A DNA stretch of 64,000 nt. Source: Sphingopyxis chilensis (lineage in GTDB: Bacteria > Pseudomonadota > Alphaproteobacteria > Sphingomonadales > Sphingomonadaceae). Under the pieces are notes generated by a model. It made no database searches. It had not been told where the DNA came from and was given only the letters and a program-made list of their open reading frames with translations. Each line of letters starts with the position of its first letter. The stretch's first letter is position 1. Below, one piece after another: positions 1-9,682 of the stretch. Both the position numbers and the translations under genes were made by a program. The stretch lies in assembly GCF_035930445.1 (NCBI RefSeq), contig NZ_CP142394.1, positions 3,888,560-3,952,559 on the forward strand, written 5' to 3'.

Positions 1-1
1 C

Positions 2-2962
2 GCGCCGGGGTCGCTGTCGATCACGACCGCATCGCCGCTGCTCGTCATCGGGTCGGCGACCGGCGACGTTGGCGGCGAGGCGACCGACCATGTCGTCGCC
101 AATCCGCAGGGTCTGCCCGACGGAGCGATCGCGGGCGGCGCGTTTGACGACACGCTCGTCGGCGACCCCGGATCGGTGACGATCACCGAGGGGCAGCAGG
201 CGAATGTCGTGCTCGTGCTCGACAGCTCGGGCAGCATGACGACCCAGATCGCGTTCGGCGGCGGCACGATTTCGCGGATGCAGGCGCTCAAGAACGGCGT
301 GAACGCGCTGATCGACAGCCTGTCGCAATCGGGCGCCCTCGATGTGCGCATCACCGTGATCGATTTCGACAGCGACGGCGACAATCTCGGAACCTTCAAC
401 CTCATCGTGAACGGCGTGGTCCAGGCGGCGCAGGTCACGGCGGCGAAGGCTGCGGTCAACGGGATGACGGCATCGGGCAGCACCAATTACGAGGACGGCC
501 TGCAGGATGCGCTGAGCTGGATCAACGGCGGTAACGGGATCACCGGCGCCGACGTGAACAAGGTCGTATTCGTGTCCGACGGCAACCCGACCGTCTGGAA
601 CAATGGCGGCAACGGCGACGACGGTGACGCCACCAACGTCCAGAATTCGATGAACCAGGTGCTGGGCTCGGATGGGACGAACGAACCGCAGCAGATCCTC
701 GCGACCGGCTATTCGATCGATTCGGTGGGGGTCAACGTCAATGCGAGCCTGTTGGCGCGGCTCAGCGATGTCGAGGATGGCAATGCTTCGGGTGGAACCG
801 GCAGCGCGACCAACGCGACGTCCGCCGAACAGCTCGCGGCGGTGCTTCAGGTGCTTGGCGGCTCGACCGACCTTGCCGCGGCGGGGAACGACACGATCAA
901 CGGCGGCGACGGCGCCGACATCATTTTCGGCGACGTGCTTTACACCGACGCCCTCGCGGCGCAGCTCGGCGTGAACCTGTCGCCGGGGTCGGGCTGGGCG
1001 GTGTTCCAGACGCTGGAAGGCCGCGTGAACGCCGAAGCGATCGATCCCGCCGGCAATGGCGCCGACTGGAATCGTCAGGACACGATCGCCTATGTCCGCG
1101 CCAATTATACGGCGCTGGCGCAGGAAAGCGGCCGGACGGGCGGCAACGACACGATCAATGCCGGCGCCGGCAACGACATCATCCTTGGTCAGGAAGGCAA
1201 TGACACGATCAACGCCGGGGGTGGTGACGACCTGATCCAGGGCGGCACGGGCCGCGATGTCATGACCGGCGGGACCGGGGGCGACACCTACGTCTTCAAC
1301 GCGGGCGACAGCCGCCCGACGTTGGGTGGCAGCGGGAATGGCGGGACGATCACAGGGCACGACGTGATCACTGATTTCAATCTCGCGGCCGATATTTTGA
1401 ACCTGCCCGGAACGCCGGTCCCCGACGGGAATGGTGCGGTGGACGGAACAAACTCGGTTCTGACGATCAGCGGACAAGCGATCCGCTCGCATTCGGTCAC
1501 CAACGGCGTGATTACGTTCGACGACAATAACAGCTTCGCGAACGCGCTCACCTTGTCGAGCGACGCGCATGTCGCGGCGGCGGTCGATTATCTGCAGCGC
1601 AATGACCTCGGCCCGGCGGGAACCACCGTCGCTTTCGTCGCGGGCACGCGGACCTTCGTCTATCAGCAGGTCGGGGCCGATGCGAACCCGGCTAACGATA
1701 TCCTCATCGAGTTGCAGGGCGTCACGATCACCAATCTGACGACGCTGATCGGCACCCGCGTCACGCCGGTGACGCTCGACCTCGGCGGCGACGGGCTCGA
1801 TTTCGTCCCGTCTTCTGCGGGAGCCGCCTTCGACCATGACGGCGACGGTGTGCGCGAGGCGACCTCGTGGGCGGGCCGCGGCGACGGCATCCTAGTTCGC
1901 GACGCCAACGGGGACGGCATCGCCAATCATGGCGGCGAGATCAGCTTCTCGGTCGCCGGCTCGACCGACCTCGAAGGGTTGCGGCTGCAATATGACAGCA
2001 ATGGCGACGGCCGGCTCAGCGCCGGGGACGCCGAATTCGCCAGCTTCGGCGTGTGGCAGGACGCGAATGGCGACGGCCTCACCGACGCGGGCGAGTTCCG
2101 CTCGCTCGCCGACCTCGGCATCGTCAGCATCGCGCTGACGTCCGACGGCAATGCCTATGTCGCCGGCGAGGGCGAGGTGATCGTCCATGGCGAGGCGAGC
2201 TTCACGCGAACCGACGGCAGCAGCGGCGCGGTCGGCGACGTGTCGTTCATCACCCCCCGCGCGGCGAACGACGCCGAACGGACGGCGGGCACCCAGGCGC
2301 TGACGAGCTCGCTGGTGGCGGCGTCGCTGGTCGCGCTGGTCCATGACGCGCAGCCGGACGGTCCGGTCATGGACAAGATGGTGAGCGAAAATGCGATTGC
2401 CGTCGATACGGCGGAGGGAAGCGGCACCGTCGCGGCGACCGGGATCTCCGGCGCGACCACGCCGCCTATCGCGAACGAAACGGCGCTCGAATCGGTGGAG
2501 GATGCGCCGTCCGTGCTATCGACCGCGGCGACGCCCGACGACCCAGCGGCCGCTTCGATCGACGAGGATCGGGGCGATTGGCGCAACGATACGGGGACCG
2601 ACGCGCCCGCCGAGCGCGATGCGGACGCTCTGTTCGATCAGGTCGCGGACCATATTGCCCCGGCTCATGGCCTGATGGACGGACTGTTCGCACTCGCCGC
2701 GCTGCCGGCCGACGCAGGCGTCGCCGATGCGGCGGCGCATGACCCGGCCGCGACCGCGGTGCTCGCGGAAGTCATCGAGGGCCGCAACGCGGTCGATCAG
2801 TTGATCGACGCCGTCGCGAAAGGCGGGGCGGCGCAGGTCGCGGGCGGTGAAACGCCCGCTTTCGACCTCGCACACTTCCTGGGCCAGAGCGTGGCGCCCG
2901 GCGCGGCGATCATGCCGCATCCGGCGATCGAGCAGGATCTTCATCAATTGGCGACGGCCTGA
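2..2962 (+). CDS. Large vWFA/RTX adhesin, C-terminal part (cut by left edge)
   Basis: The frame is open from the first complete codon at position 2 to the stop at 2962, so the N-terminus lies outside the window; a GTG at 176 is only an internal codon. A von Willebrand A domain begins near 200 with the MIDAS motif DSSGS (221-235). Nonapeptide RTX calcium repeats of GGxGxDxIxG type lie at about 886-950 and 1141-1290, followed by EF-hand-like loops (DHDGDG near 1833, DSNGDGRLSAGD near 1990, DANGDGLTDAGE near 2060). The last ~300 residues are acidic and Ala-rich, as expected around an uncleaved C-terminal type I secretion signal. Downstream genes encode the exporter and a LapG-like protease, so this is probably the LapA-like secreted adhesin. 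If so, its retention module and cleavage site are in the missing N-terminus. Confidence 0.85.
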   Translation, partial: APGSLSITTASPLLVIGSATGDVGGEATDHVVANPQGLPDGAIAGGAFDDTLVGDPGSVTITEGQQANVVLVLDSSGSMTTQIAFGGGTISRMQALKNGVNALIDSLSQSGALDVRITVIDFDSDGDNLGTFNLIVNGVVQAAQVTAAKAAVNGMTASGSTNYEDGLQDALSWINGGNGITGADVNKVVFVSDGNPTVWNNGGNGDDGDATNVQNSMNQVLGSDGTNEPQQILATGYSIDSVGVNVNASLLARLSDVEDGNASGGTGSATNATSAEQLAAVLQVLGGSTDLAAAGNDTINGGDGADIIFGDVLYTDALAAQLGVNLSPGSGWAVFQTLEGRVNAEAIDPAGNGADWNRQDTIAYVRANYTALAQESGRTGGNDTINAGAGNDIILGQEGNDTINAGGGDDLIQGGTGRDVMTGGTGGDTYVFNAGDSRPTLGGSGNGGTITGHDVITDFNLAADILNLPGTPVPDGNGAVDGTNSVLTISGQAIRSHSVTNGVITFDDNNSFANALTLSSDAHVAAAVDYLQRNDLGPAGTTVAFVAGTRTFVYQQVGADANPANDILIELQGVTITNLTTLIGTRVTPVTLDLGGDGLDFVPSSAGAAFDHDGDGVREATSWAGRGDGILVRDANGDGIANHGGEISFSVAGSTDLEGLRLQYDSNGDGRLSAGDAEFASFGVWQDANGDGLTDAGEFRSLADLGIVSIALTSDGNAYVAGEGEVIVHGEASFTRTDGSSGAVGDVSFITPRAANDAERTAGTQALTSSLVAASLVALVHDAQPDGPVMDKMVSENAIAVDTAEGSGTVAATGISGATTPPIANETALESVEDAPSVLSTAATPDDPAAASIDEDRGDWRNDTGTDAPAERDADALFDQVADHIAPAHGLMDGLFALAALPADAGVADAAAHDPAATAVLAEVIEGRNAVDQLIDAVAKGGAAQVAGGETPAFDLAHFLGQSVAPGAAIMPHPAIEQDLHQLATA

Positions 2963-3010
2963 CCGCCGCATTTCAGGACCAAAAAGACCTAGTGGGAGGG
3001 CGATTAGATC

Positions 3011-3736
3011 ATGGCATATCAACCGGGACAATGGATGGCGGGGGCGCTGGCGGGGCTGCTACTCGCTCAGCCGGGCGTCGCGATGGCGCAAGCGCTGGCC
3101 GATCGGCCGATCGACGAACTCAAGACCGAGGTGCGGAGCCGTTACGATGCGGCGCTGGCGATGTCGGTCGATCCAGCTGTCACCGCGGCGGACACGGGCA
3201 GCTACGCCTGGGCGTCGGAGGCGAAGGTCCAGTGCGGCATCGCGATGGGGTTCCTGAAATCGAACAGCAAGGACGCCGAAAGCCTGCGCCGCTGCGATTT
3301 CGCCTATGGCATGATGACCCGCGCGCCGCAGCCCGCGCCCGAGGCGCCGCTGGTGCCGCCCGCGCCGCCCGCGACCGAAAACTGCCCGCCCGAGGTCGCG
3401 TCGACCTTTTATTTCGACTGGGATTCGACCACCCCGCCCGCCGATGCGGCGCAGTCGGTGGCTTTCATGGCCGAAAACCGCGCACGCTGCGGCTGGGCGA
3501 ATTTCACCGTCGTCGGCCACACCGACCGGTCGGGGCCCGATAGCTATAACGACGGCCTCGCGCTGCGCCGCGCGCACGCGATCGCCGACATGATGGGCGG
3601 GGCGGGGATTCCCGCAGGCGCGATCACCGTTTCGGGAATGGGCGAGCGCCAGCCGCGCGTCCAGACCGTCGACGGCCAGCGGACGCCAGAAAACCGGCGC
3701 GTCGAAGTCGAAGTGAACGGGATGGGGGGACAGTGA
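3011..3736 (+). CDS. OmpA-family peptidoglycan-binding protein
   Basis: This 241-residue protein starts with a signal peptide (hydrophobic segment to about residue 27, AMAQA cleavage region). A Pro/Ala-rich linker (about 105-125) leads to a C-terminal OmpA domain with VVGHTDRSG, then LALRRAHAIADMM and a final RTPENRRVEVEV, the usual peptidoglycan-anchoring signature. It lies 48 bp downstream of the adhesin and its stop overlaps the next gene's ATG by one base (TGATG). A GGGAGGG ribosome site precedes the ATG. By position it may tether the export channel or the adhesin to the cell wall; that role is inferred. Confidence 0.8.
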   Translation: MAYQPGQWMAGALAGLLLAQPGVAMAQALADRPIDELKTEVRSRYDAALAMSVDPAVTAADTGSYAWASEAKVQCGIAMGFLKSNSKDAESLRRCDFAYGMMTRAPQPAPEAPLVPPAPPATENCPPEVASTFYFDWDSTTPPADAAQSVAFMAENRARCGWANFTVVGHTDRSGPDSYNDGLALRRAHAIADMMGGAGIPAGAITVSGMGERQPRVQTVDGQRTPENRRVEVEVNGMGGQ

Positions 3737-5130
3737 TGAGACCGCAACACAAGCTCGCAGGCCTTGCCTCGGCACTCGCTATGGCCTTCTTCGCGGCCTC
3801 GGCTTCGGCCGAGCCGACCAGCATGCAGAATGTCATGGCGGTCGCGATCGATTCGAACCCGCAGATCCATCAGGCCGAAATGAACAAGCAGGCGATCGAG
3901 TTCGAGCTCGAGCAGGCGAAGGGCCTTTATCTGCCGCGCGTCACGCTCGAATTGTCGGCGGGCGTCCGGCGGCTCGAAAATGCGACCCGTCGCGCGCTCG
4001 GCATCGCCAACGACGAGCTGTATCCGCTCGAAGCCGGGATTCGCGCCGAACAGACGCTTATCGACTTCGGGCGGCGCCGCGGCGAGAAGCTGCGCCAGGC
4101 GGCGCGCGTCGACGGGGCGGCGCTACGCGTCGTCGAGCGCTCCGAATTCATCGCGCTGCAAAGCGCGCGGCAATATCTCGACATCCTGCTCCAGCAGCGC
4201 GTCGTCGCTGCCGCCGAAGACAATATGACCTTCCACAACGGCCTCGTCTCCGACCTGTCGAGCGGGGTGACCGCGGGTTCGATCAGCATCGCCGATCTGC
4301 AACAGGCGCAGGAGCGTGCCAAGGCGGCGAGCGTACGCGTCAGCGAAGCCAAGGAAGCGCTACAAAATGCCAGGATCGAACTGCTCGCGCTGAGCGGGCT
4401 TCAGGTCGACGAGGTGCAGATGCCGCCGGCGATGGCCGAAAAGCTGCCCGCGAGCCTCAGCGAAGCCGTCGGTCTCACCCGCGCGCGGCATCCGAAAGTG
4501 CTCGAGGCACAGGCCGACGTCGATGCGTCGAACGCCGAAGCCAAAAAGGCCAAGGGCGATTTCGCCCCGACGATCGGGCTCGAGCTGTCGGGCCGGATCG
4601 GCGACGATATCGACGCCTTCCGCGGCGAGACGAACGACCTGCTCGGCCGCGTCGTGATGCGCTGGGATATTTTCGACGGCGGGATCAACCGCGCGAAATA
4701 TCAGGAGATGGTGCGCCGCGCGAGCGAGAGCCGTTTCCGCTTGCACGAGGCCGAACGCAATGCCGAGGCCGACACGCGCCGCGCATGGAATGCGCGCGAG
4801 ACGCAGACCGCGGTGTTCCGCGACCTCGTCGATCAGAGCAAGGCGACCGACGAGCTGCTTCTGTCGTACCGCGACCAGTTCGGGGTCGGTCGCCGTTCGC
4901 TGCTCGACGTGCTCGATGCGCAGAACACGCGCTTCAATGTCCAGGTCCGCGCCGAAACCGCGCGCTTCTCGGAGATGTTCGCGGTCTATCAGATCCTCGC
5001 CTCGACCAACAATCTGCTCGACGCGTTCAATCTGGCCGCACCCGAATCGCGCCGTGTCTATGCACGCGAAGAGGTCGGCTACGGCCCGCCGGCGCCCGCC
5101 GAGCTTCAGCGTCGCCGTTATCCGCAATGA
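3736..5130 (+). CDS. TolC/LapE-like outer-membrane efflux channel
   Basis: This 464-residue protein has a signal peptide (MRPQHKLAGLASALAMAFFA, cleavage near ASAEP). Two repeated outer-membrane efflux domains of TolC type follow, rich in long amphipathic helices (NAEADTRRAWNARETQ, SYRDQFGVGRRSLLDVLDAQ). The second motif is the diagnostic TolC helix. The ATG at 3736 is preferred over the adjacent GTG at 3733 because it couples to the upstream stop. In type I secretion this protein forms the trimeric exit duct for the ABC exporter and HlyD adaptor encoded downstream. Assignment to the LapE branch rests on the locus. Confidence 0.88.
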   Translation: MRPQHKLAGLASALAMAFFAASASAEPTSMQNVMAVAIDSNPQIHQAEMNKQAIEFELEQAKGLYLPRVTLELSAGVRRLENATRRALGIANDELYPLEAGIRAEQTLIDFGRRRGEKLRQAARVDGAALRVVERSEFIALQSARQYLDILLQQRVVAAAEDNMTFHNGLVSDLSSGVTAGSISIADLQQAQERAKAASVRVSEAKEALQNARIELLALSGLQVDEVQMPPAMAEKLPASLSEAVGLTRARHPKVLEAQADVDASNAEAKKAKGDFAPTIGLELSGRIGDDIDAFRGETNDLLGRVVMRWDIFDGGINRAKYQEMVRRASESRFRLHEAERNAEADTRRAWNARETQTAVFRDLVDQSKATDELLLSYRDQFGVGRRSLLDVLDAQNTRFNVQVRAETARFSEMFAVYQILASTNNLLDAFNLAAPESRRVYAREEVGYGPPAPAELQRRRYPQ

Positions 5131-5166
5131 TCAGCAGTGGATTGATTCCAAGTAGAAAAACCAGAC

Positions 5167-7329
5167 ATGTTGCAGGATCAATCCACGATTGCGCGTATCG
5201 GTAGGGAGGCGCCGGGCGATCCGCTTATCGCCTGCATCCTCTTTGTCGCGCAGCATTTCGGGCAGAATTTCCAGCGCGGCGCGCTGTCGGCGCTCGCGCG
5301 CGACGAGCGCGGCTTCCTTCCCTTTCATCAGGCCGAAGCCGCGCTCGACCTCTGCTTCATCAACAATGAGCGGCTCTATGCGCGCAAGGTACGGAACCTG
5401 GCGCGCGACCTGCCCGCGATCGTCCGCCGCACCGATGGCACATGCGCGGTGCTGCTTGAGGCGAAGGACGAGCAATATCTCGTCTGGGAACCCGGCGCTG
5501 CCCTGCCTTTCTGGGCCGACGCGGCGGCGGTCGAGGACAGCTATGCCGGACAGGCGGTGGCCGTCGCCGCCGATCCGACCGCGATCCGCGCCGAGGAGCG
5601 GCCGTGGGACGAACCGGCGAAGCGCCACTGGTTCTGGGGCGAGGTGCGGCGGGTGCGCCGGTCCTTCTATCCCGTGCTCGGCGCGGCGCTGATGATCAAC
5701 CTGCTCGGCTTCGCGCTGCCGCTGTTCACGATGAACGTCTATGACCGCGTCATACCGAACAAGGCGGTGTCGAGCCTGTGGGTCCTCGCGATCGGCGCGC
5801 TGCTCGCCTTTGCGGTCGAATTCACGTTACGCCTCGCGCGCTCGACCTTGCTCGACGATCTCGGCCGCGACCTCGACGTCAAATTGTCCGAGAAGATTTT
5901 CTCGAAGGTGCTCAACATGCCGCTCGCCGACCGGCGCGGCAGCACCGGGATGCTCGCGCGGCGCGTGTCCGAATTCGAAAGCGTGCGCGATTTCTTCGCC
6001 TCGACGACGATCGTGCTGATCGTCGACCTCGCCTTCCTCTTCCTCTTCCTGATCATGATCGCCGTGCTCGCGGGCTGGCTTGCGCTCGTCCCGCTCGCGA
6101 TCATTGCGGTGATGGGCATTGCGGGTTTCTTCCTTCAGCGGCGGATGATGCAGGCCTCGCTCGATAACCAGGCCGACATGAGCATCCAGCACGCGATGCT
6201 GGTCGAGGCGATCGGCGGCGCCGAAACGGTCAAGAGCTGTGCCGCCGAGGGGCAGGTACTCGGCCAGTGGCGCCGGATGGTCGATACCAGCACGCGGACC
6301 CAGGCGACGCTGCGCCGGACCGGCGCCGCCGCGATCAACCTCGCGACGCTCGGCCAGCAATTTTCCAGCCTCGCGCTCATCATCGGCGGCTTCTACCTCT
6401 TTGACGCCGGCAAGATTTCGATGGGGGCGATCATCGCGATCGTCATGCTCGCCGGACGCTCGATGGCCCCTGTCGGCCAACTCGCTTTCCTGATGACGCG
6501 CGGGCGGCAGGCGCTGACGACGATGGCGAGCATCCAGCAGATGATCGACGCAGACGACGAACGCCGCATGGGCAGCAGCGCGCTGAACCTGACGATCGAC
6601 AAGGGCGACGTCGCGGTTGAAGGGCTGTCCTTCACTTACCCCGGAGCCGCTGCGCCGTCGCTCACCGACATCGACCTCCGAATCGAGGCGGGGGAGCGGA
6701 TCGCGATCGTCGGCCGCGTCGCGTCGGGCAAATCGACGCTCGGGCGGCTGCTTTGCGGCCTCTATGCGCCCGATGCGGGCAATATCTTCATCGACGGGCT
6801 CGACAGCCGCCAGCACTCGCCGATCTATCTGCGCTCGCAATTCCGCTTCGTCGGGCAGGACGCCGTGCTGTTCAGCGGTTCGATCAAGCAGAATATGCAA
6901 TATTGCGCGCCGGCGGCGACCGACGCCGAACTGCTTGCGACCCTGCAGTCGATCGGCGCCGACCGCTTCATGGGCCGCGACGAGACGGGGCTGGACCGCG
7001 GCACCGGTGAACGCGGCGGCCAGTTGTCGGGCGGCCAGCGCGGCTTCCTGACTATCGCGCGCGCGCTTGCCTCGCCCTCGCGCTTGCTGTTCCTCGACGA
7101 ACCGACCGGCGCGATGGACACGCAGAGCGAACGGCTTTTCATCGAGGCGCTCGATAAGGCCGTCGCGAAATCGCAAACGCTGATCATTGCGACACACCGC
7201 GAAGCGATCCTCCAGATGTGCGACCGCATCATCGTCATCGACGGCGGTCGGATCGTCGCCGACGGCCCGCGCGCCGACATCCTCGCGCGGTCGAGCAAAG
7301 ACGCAGCGCCCAAGGAACCGGCATCATGA
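5167..7329 (+). CDS. Type I secretion ABC exporter, LapB-like (permease-ATPase)
   Basis: A 720-residue fused exporter. An N-terminal ~140-residue C39-like domain lacks an obvious catalytic Cys-His pair, as in RTX and adhesin exporters. Six membrane helices lie at about 170-450. The nucleotide-binding domain follows, with Walker A (GRVASGKST, about residue 517), signature LSGGQ (about 619), Walker B (LLFLDEPT) and H-loop (ATHRE). It powers export of the RTX adhesin. Its TGA overlaps the ATG of the hydrolase gene (ATGA), implying translational coupling. The region before its own start has no strong Shine-Dalgarno sequence. Confidence 0.92.
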   Translation: MLQDQSTIARIGREAPGDPLIACILFVAQHFGQNFQRGALSALARDERGFLPFHQAEAALDLCFINNERLYARKVRNLARDLPAIVRRTDGTCAVLLEAKDEQYLVWEPGAALPFWADAAAVEDSYAGQAVAVAADPTAIRAEERPWDEPAKRHWFWGEVRRVRRSFYPVLGAALMINLLGFALPLFTMNVYDRVIPNKAVSSLWVLAIGALLAFAVEFTLRLARSTLLDDLGRDLDVKLSEKIFSKVLNMPLADRRGSTGMLARRVSEFESVRDFFASTTIVLIVDLAFLFLFLIMIAVLAGWLALVPLAIIAVMGIAGFFLQRRMMQASLDNQADMSIQHAMLVEAIGGAETVKSCAAEGQVLGQWRRMVDTSTRTQATLRRTGAAAINLATLGQQFSSLALIIGGFYLFDAGKISMGAIIAIVMLAGRSMAPVGQLAFLMTRGRQALTTMASIQQMIDADDERRMGSSALNLTIDKGDVAVEGLSFTYPGAAAPSLTDIDLRIEAGERIAIVGRVASGKSTLGRLLCGLYAPDAGNIFIDGLDSRQHSPIYLRSQFRFVGQDAVLFSGSIKQNMQYCAPAATDAELLATLQSIGADRFMGRDETGLDRGTGERGGQLSGGQRGFLTIARALASPSRLLFLDEPTGAMDTQSERLFIEALDKAVAKSQTLIIATHREAILQMCDRIIVIDGGRIVADGPRADILARSSKDAAPKEPAS

Positions 7330-8420
7330 TCCCAGAGCTCAACATCGGGCGCGACGGTACGGCCCGCGCCGAGGTTCCCTGGGCGGACACCGATACGCGG
7401 CGGCCGTCGAAGAGCCTGAAGCTCATATTGCTGGGGCTCACGCTGTTTGCGGCGGCAATCCTTTTCGCCGCATCGAACGATCGCCTCGCGCGCTTCGTCG
7501 AGGGCGTTGTCGCCGGCTGGACGGCCGATCCCGCCGAAACCGCGAAAGCGGCGAAGCGAAAGGCGATCGCGAAGCTGATCACCGAAACCGAGACCGACTC
7601 GATCGTTCCGGCCGCCGAGGGCGCCGATGCCGTCGCGCGAAATGCGCTGCTTCCCGTGTCGACGCTGCCCGTCGAGGCGGCGCGGCCGTTCATGATGCCG
7701 GTGGTTTCGCTGGTGCAGGCGACCAACGCGCAGCGCTGCCTGACGCAGGCGATCTATTATGAGGCCGCGACCGAATCCGACGCGGGCAAGGCCGCGGTCG
7801 CGCAGGTTATCCTCAACCGCATGAAGCACCCTGCCTATCCGAACACCGTCTGCGGCGTGATCTATCAGGGCAGCACGCGCCCCGGCTGCCAGTTCAGCTT
7901 CGCGTGCGACGGCTCGATGCGCCGTCCGCCGGTGCCCGCGCTTTGGCGCCGTTCGGCCGAGATCGCGCGCGCCGCGCTGGCGGGCCATGTCGAGACCAGC
8001 GTCGGCATGGCGACGCACTATCACGCCAATTATGTCCTGCCGCGCTGGGCGCCCAAGCTGACCAAGATCGAGCAGATCGGCGCGCATATCTTCTATCGCT
8101 GGCCGGGATCGTGGGGGAAGCCCGGGGCCTTTTCCGACGCCTATACCGGCGCCGAATATATTCCCGCCTTCAGCCAGCTCTATGCGGGCGGTGCGGCGGC
8201 TGCCGAGGCGTTGCCCGGCGTAGTGATCGCGACCCAGGGCGTGCCGCTGCCGCGCGACCCCACCGATCACCGCGCCGACAACGACGTCGGCGGCCGCGTC
8301 GATGTCACCAAGGGCTGGGTGCCGAACATTCCCGATCCGACCCAGAGCAAGGCGCGTTTCGACAGCCTGACCAGCCAGCAGGGCGCCGACGCCGCGCCCG
8401 AAATCCAGCCCGGAACCTAA
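7326..8420 (+). CDS. SleB-type cell-wall hydrolase in the secretion operon
   Basis: A 364-residue protein with one N-terminal membrane segment (LILLGLTLFAAAILFAASN, about residues 35-53). A C-terminal Hydrolase_2/SleB domain follows (CLTQAIYYEAATES, QVILNRMKHPAYPNTVCGVI, QFSFACDG, AGHVETSVGMATHYHANYV). The first Glu in YYEA is the probable acid catalyst of this lysozyme-like fold. The ATG at 7326 overlaps the exporter stop by 4 bp. A longer reading from 7218 lies inside the exporter and is not used. Lying between the exporter and the HlyD gene, it probably opens peptidoglycan locally for assembly of the secretion channel. That role is inference; the domain is clear. Confidence 0.85.
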   Translation: MIPELNIGRDGTARAEVPWADTDTRRPSKSLKLILLGLTLFAAAILFAASNDRLARFVEGVVAGWTADPAETAKAAKRKAIAKLITETETDSIVPAAEGADAVARNALLPVSTLPVEAARPFMMPVVSLVQATNAQRCLTQAIYYEAATESDAGKAAVAQVILNRMKHPAYPNTVCGVIYQGSTRPGCQFSFACDGSMRRPPVPALWRRSAEIARAALAGHVETSVGMATHYHANYVLPRWAPKLTKIEQIGAHIFYRWPGSWGKPGAFSDAYTGAEYIPAFSQLYAGGAAAAEALPGVVIATQGVPLPRDPTDHRADNDVGGRVDVTKGWVPNIPDPTQSKARFDSLTSQQGADAAPEIQPGT

Positions 8421-8422
8421 CT

Positions 8423-9682
8423 ATGGGAATCGCGAAATTCTGGCAGCGCCTTCGTGGGAGCGAGCAGATCATGGTCGCGGCTGCGGCCGGCTTCGTCCTG
8501 TTCCTGCTGTGGGCGAGCATCGCGCGCGTTGACGAAGTGTCGCGCGGGCAGGGGCGCGTAATCCCTTCGTCGAAGGTGCAGATCATCCAGTCGTCCGAAC
8601 CCTCGACGATCCGCGAAATCCTCGTCCGGTCGGGGCAAACGGTGAAGAAGGGACAATTGCTCGTTCGCCTCGACAATACGACATCGCAGTCCGAACTCGG
8701 CCAGCTCGAAACCGAAAACGCCCGTCTCGCACAGCGCGCCGCGCGCCTTGCGGGCGAAGGCGGCAGCGGCGCGGCTTGCGCCGGGGCCGATTGCGGCGAC
8801 GAAGCGCGCCTTGCCCAGGTGCGGCGTTCGTCGCTGCAAAGCCAGCTCGCCGCGCTGTCCGCCAGCGTCGAACAGCGCCGCCGCGACATGGGCGAAGCGC
8901 AGGCCACCGCCTCGTCGCTCGAAAGCAGCCTGCGCCTCGCGCGCCAACAGGTCGCGATGCTCGAACCGCTCGCGGCAAAGGGCGTCGTGCCGCAGACCGA
9001 GCTGTTGACCGCGCAGCGCGAGGTCGTCGATATCCAGGGCCGGCTGGCCGCCGCGCGCCAGGCGATCTCGCGCTCGCAGGCGGCGGTGCGCGAAGCCGGC
9101 GCCGAGGTGCAGCGCGCACGCTTCGATTTCCAGCAGGAGGCGCTCAACGAACGCAGCCAGCTGACGACGAAGATGGCGGTCAACGAGGAAACGATCCGCG
9201 GCGCCGAGGGCCGGCTTGCGCGGTCCGAAATCCGCTCGCCGGCGCGCGGCGTCGTCAACGACCTGCTCGTCAACACACTCGGCGGCTATGTGAACGCGGG
9301 TGAACAGATCATGCAGATTGTGCCCTTGGGCGACAAATTGCTGATCGAGACGCGCGTTACGCCGCGCGACATCGCCTTCATCAAGGTCGGCGATCCCGCG
9401 AACGTCAAGGTCACGGCCTATGATTTCTCGATCTATGGCGGCCTCAACGGCAAGGTCGTGCGCGTGTCGGCCGACAGCATCTATGACGAGGTCGAGCGGC
9501 AGGCCTATTTCACCGTCGTCGTCGAAACGTCGAACAGCTATCTGACCTCGAACGGCCGGCGCCTGCCGATCACTCCGGGCATGCTATGCGATGTCGAGAT
9601 CGTGACCGGCAAAAAGTCGGTGCTGAGCTATTTGCTGAAACCGGTCTTGAAGGTCAGCGGATCGGCGCTCACCGAACGCTGA
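8423..9682 (+). CDS. HlyD-family membrane-fusion adaptor (LapC-like)
   Basis: A 419-residue adaptor with a single N-terminal membrane helix (VAAAAGFVLFLLWASIA, about 18-34). Lipoyl halves lie on each side of long coiled coils (LGQLETENARLAQRAARLAG; later ALNERSQLTTKMAVNEETIR), with a beta-barrel C-terminus (ITPGMLCDVEIVTGKKSVL). The ATG at 8423 lies two bases past the hydrolase stop. It bridges the ABC exporter and the TolC-like channel. The last 55 bp overlap the 3' end of the convergent protease gene. Confidence 0.92.
   Translation: MGIAKFWQRLRGSEQIMVAAAAGFVLFLLWASIARVDEVSRGQGRVIPSSKVQIIQSSEPSTIREILVRSGQTVKKGQLLVRLDNTTSQSELGQLETENARLAQRAARLAGEGGSGAACAGADCGDEARLAQVRRSSLQSQLAALSASVEQRRRDMGEAQATASSLESSLRLARQQVAMLEPLAAKGVVPQTELLTAQREVVDIQGRLAAARQAISRSQAAVREAGAEVQRARFDFQQEALNERSQLTTKMAVNEETIRGAEGRLARSEIRSPARGVVNDLLVNTLGGYVNAGEQIMQIVPLGDKLLIETRVTPRDIAFIKVGDPANVKVTAYDFSIYGGLNGKVVRVSADSIYDEVERQAYFTVVVETSNSYLTSNGRRLPITPGMLCDVEIVTGKKSVLSYLLKPVLKVSGSALTER

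Noticed and set aside
5827..7197. A 456-codon minus-strand frame
   Set aside because: It is antisense to the LapB-like exporter and has no domain.
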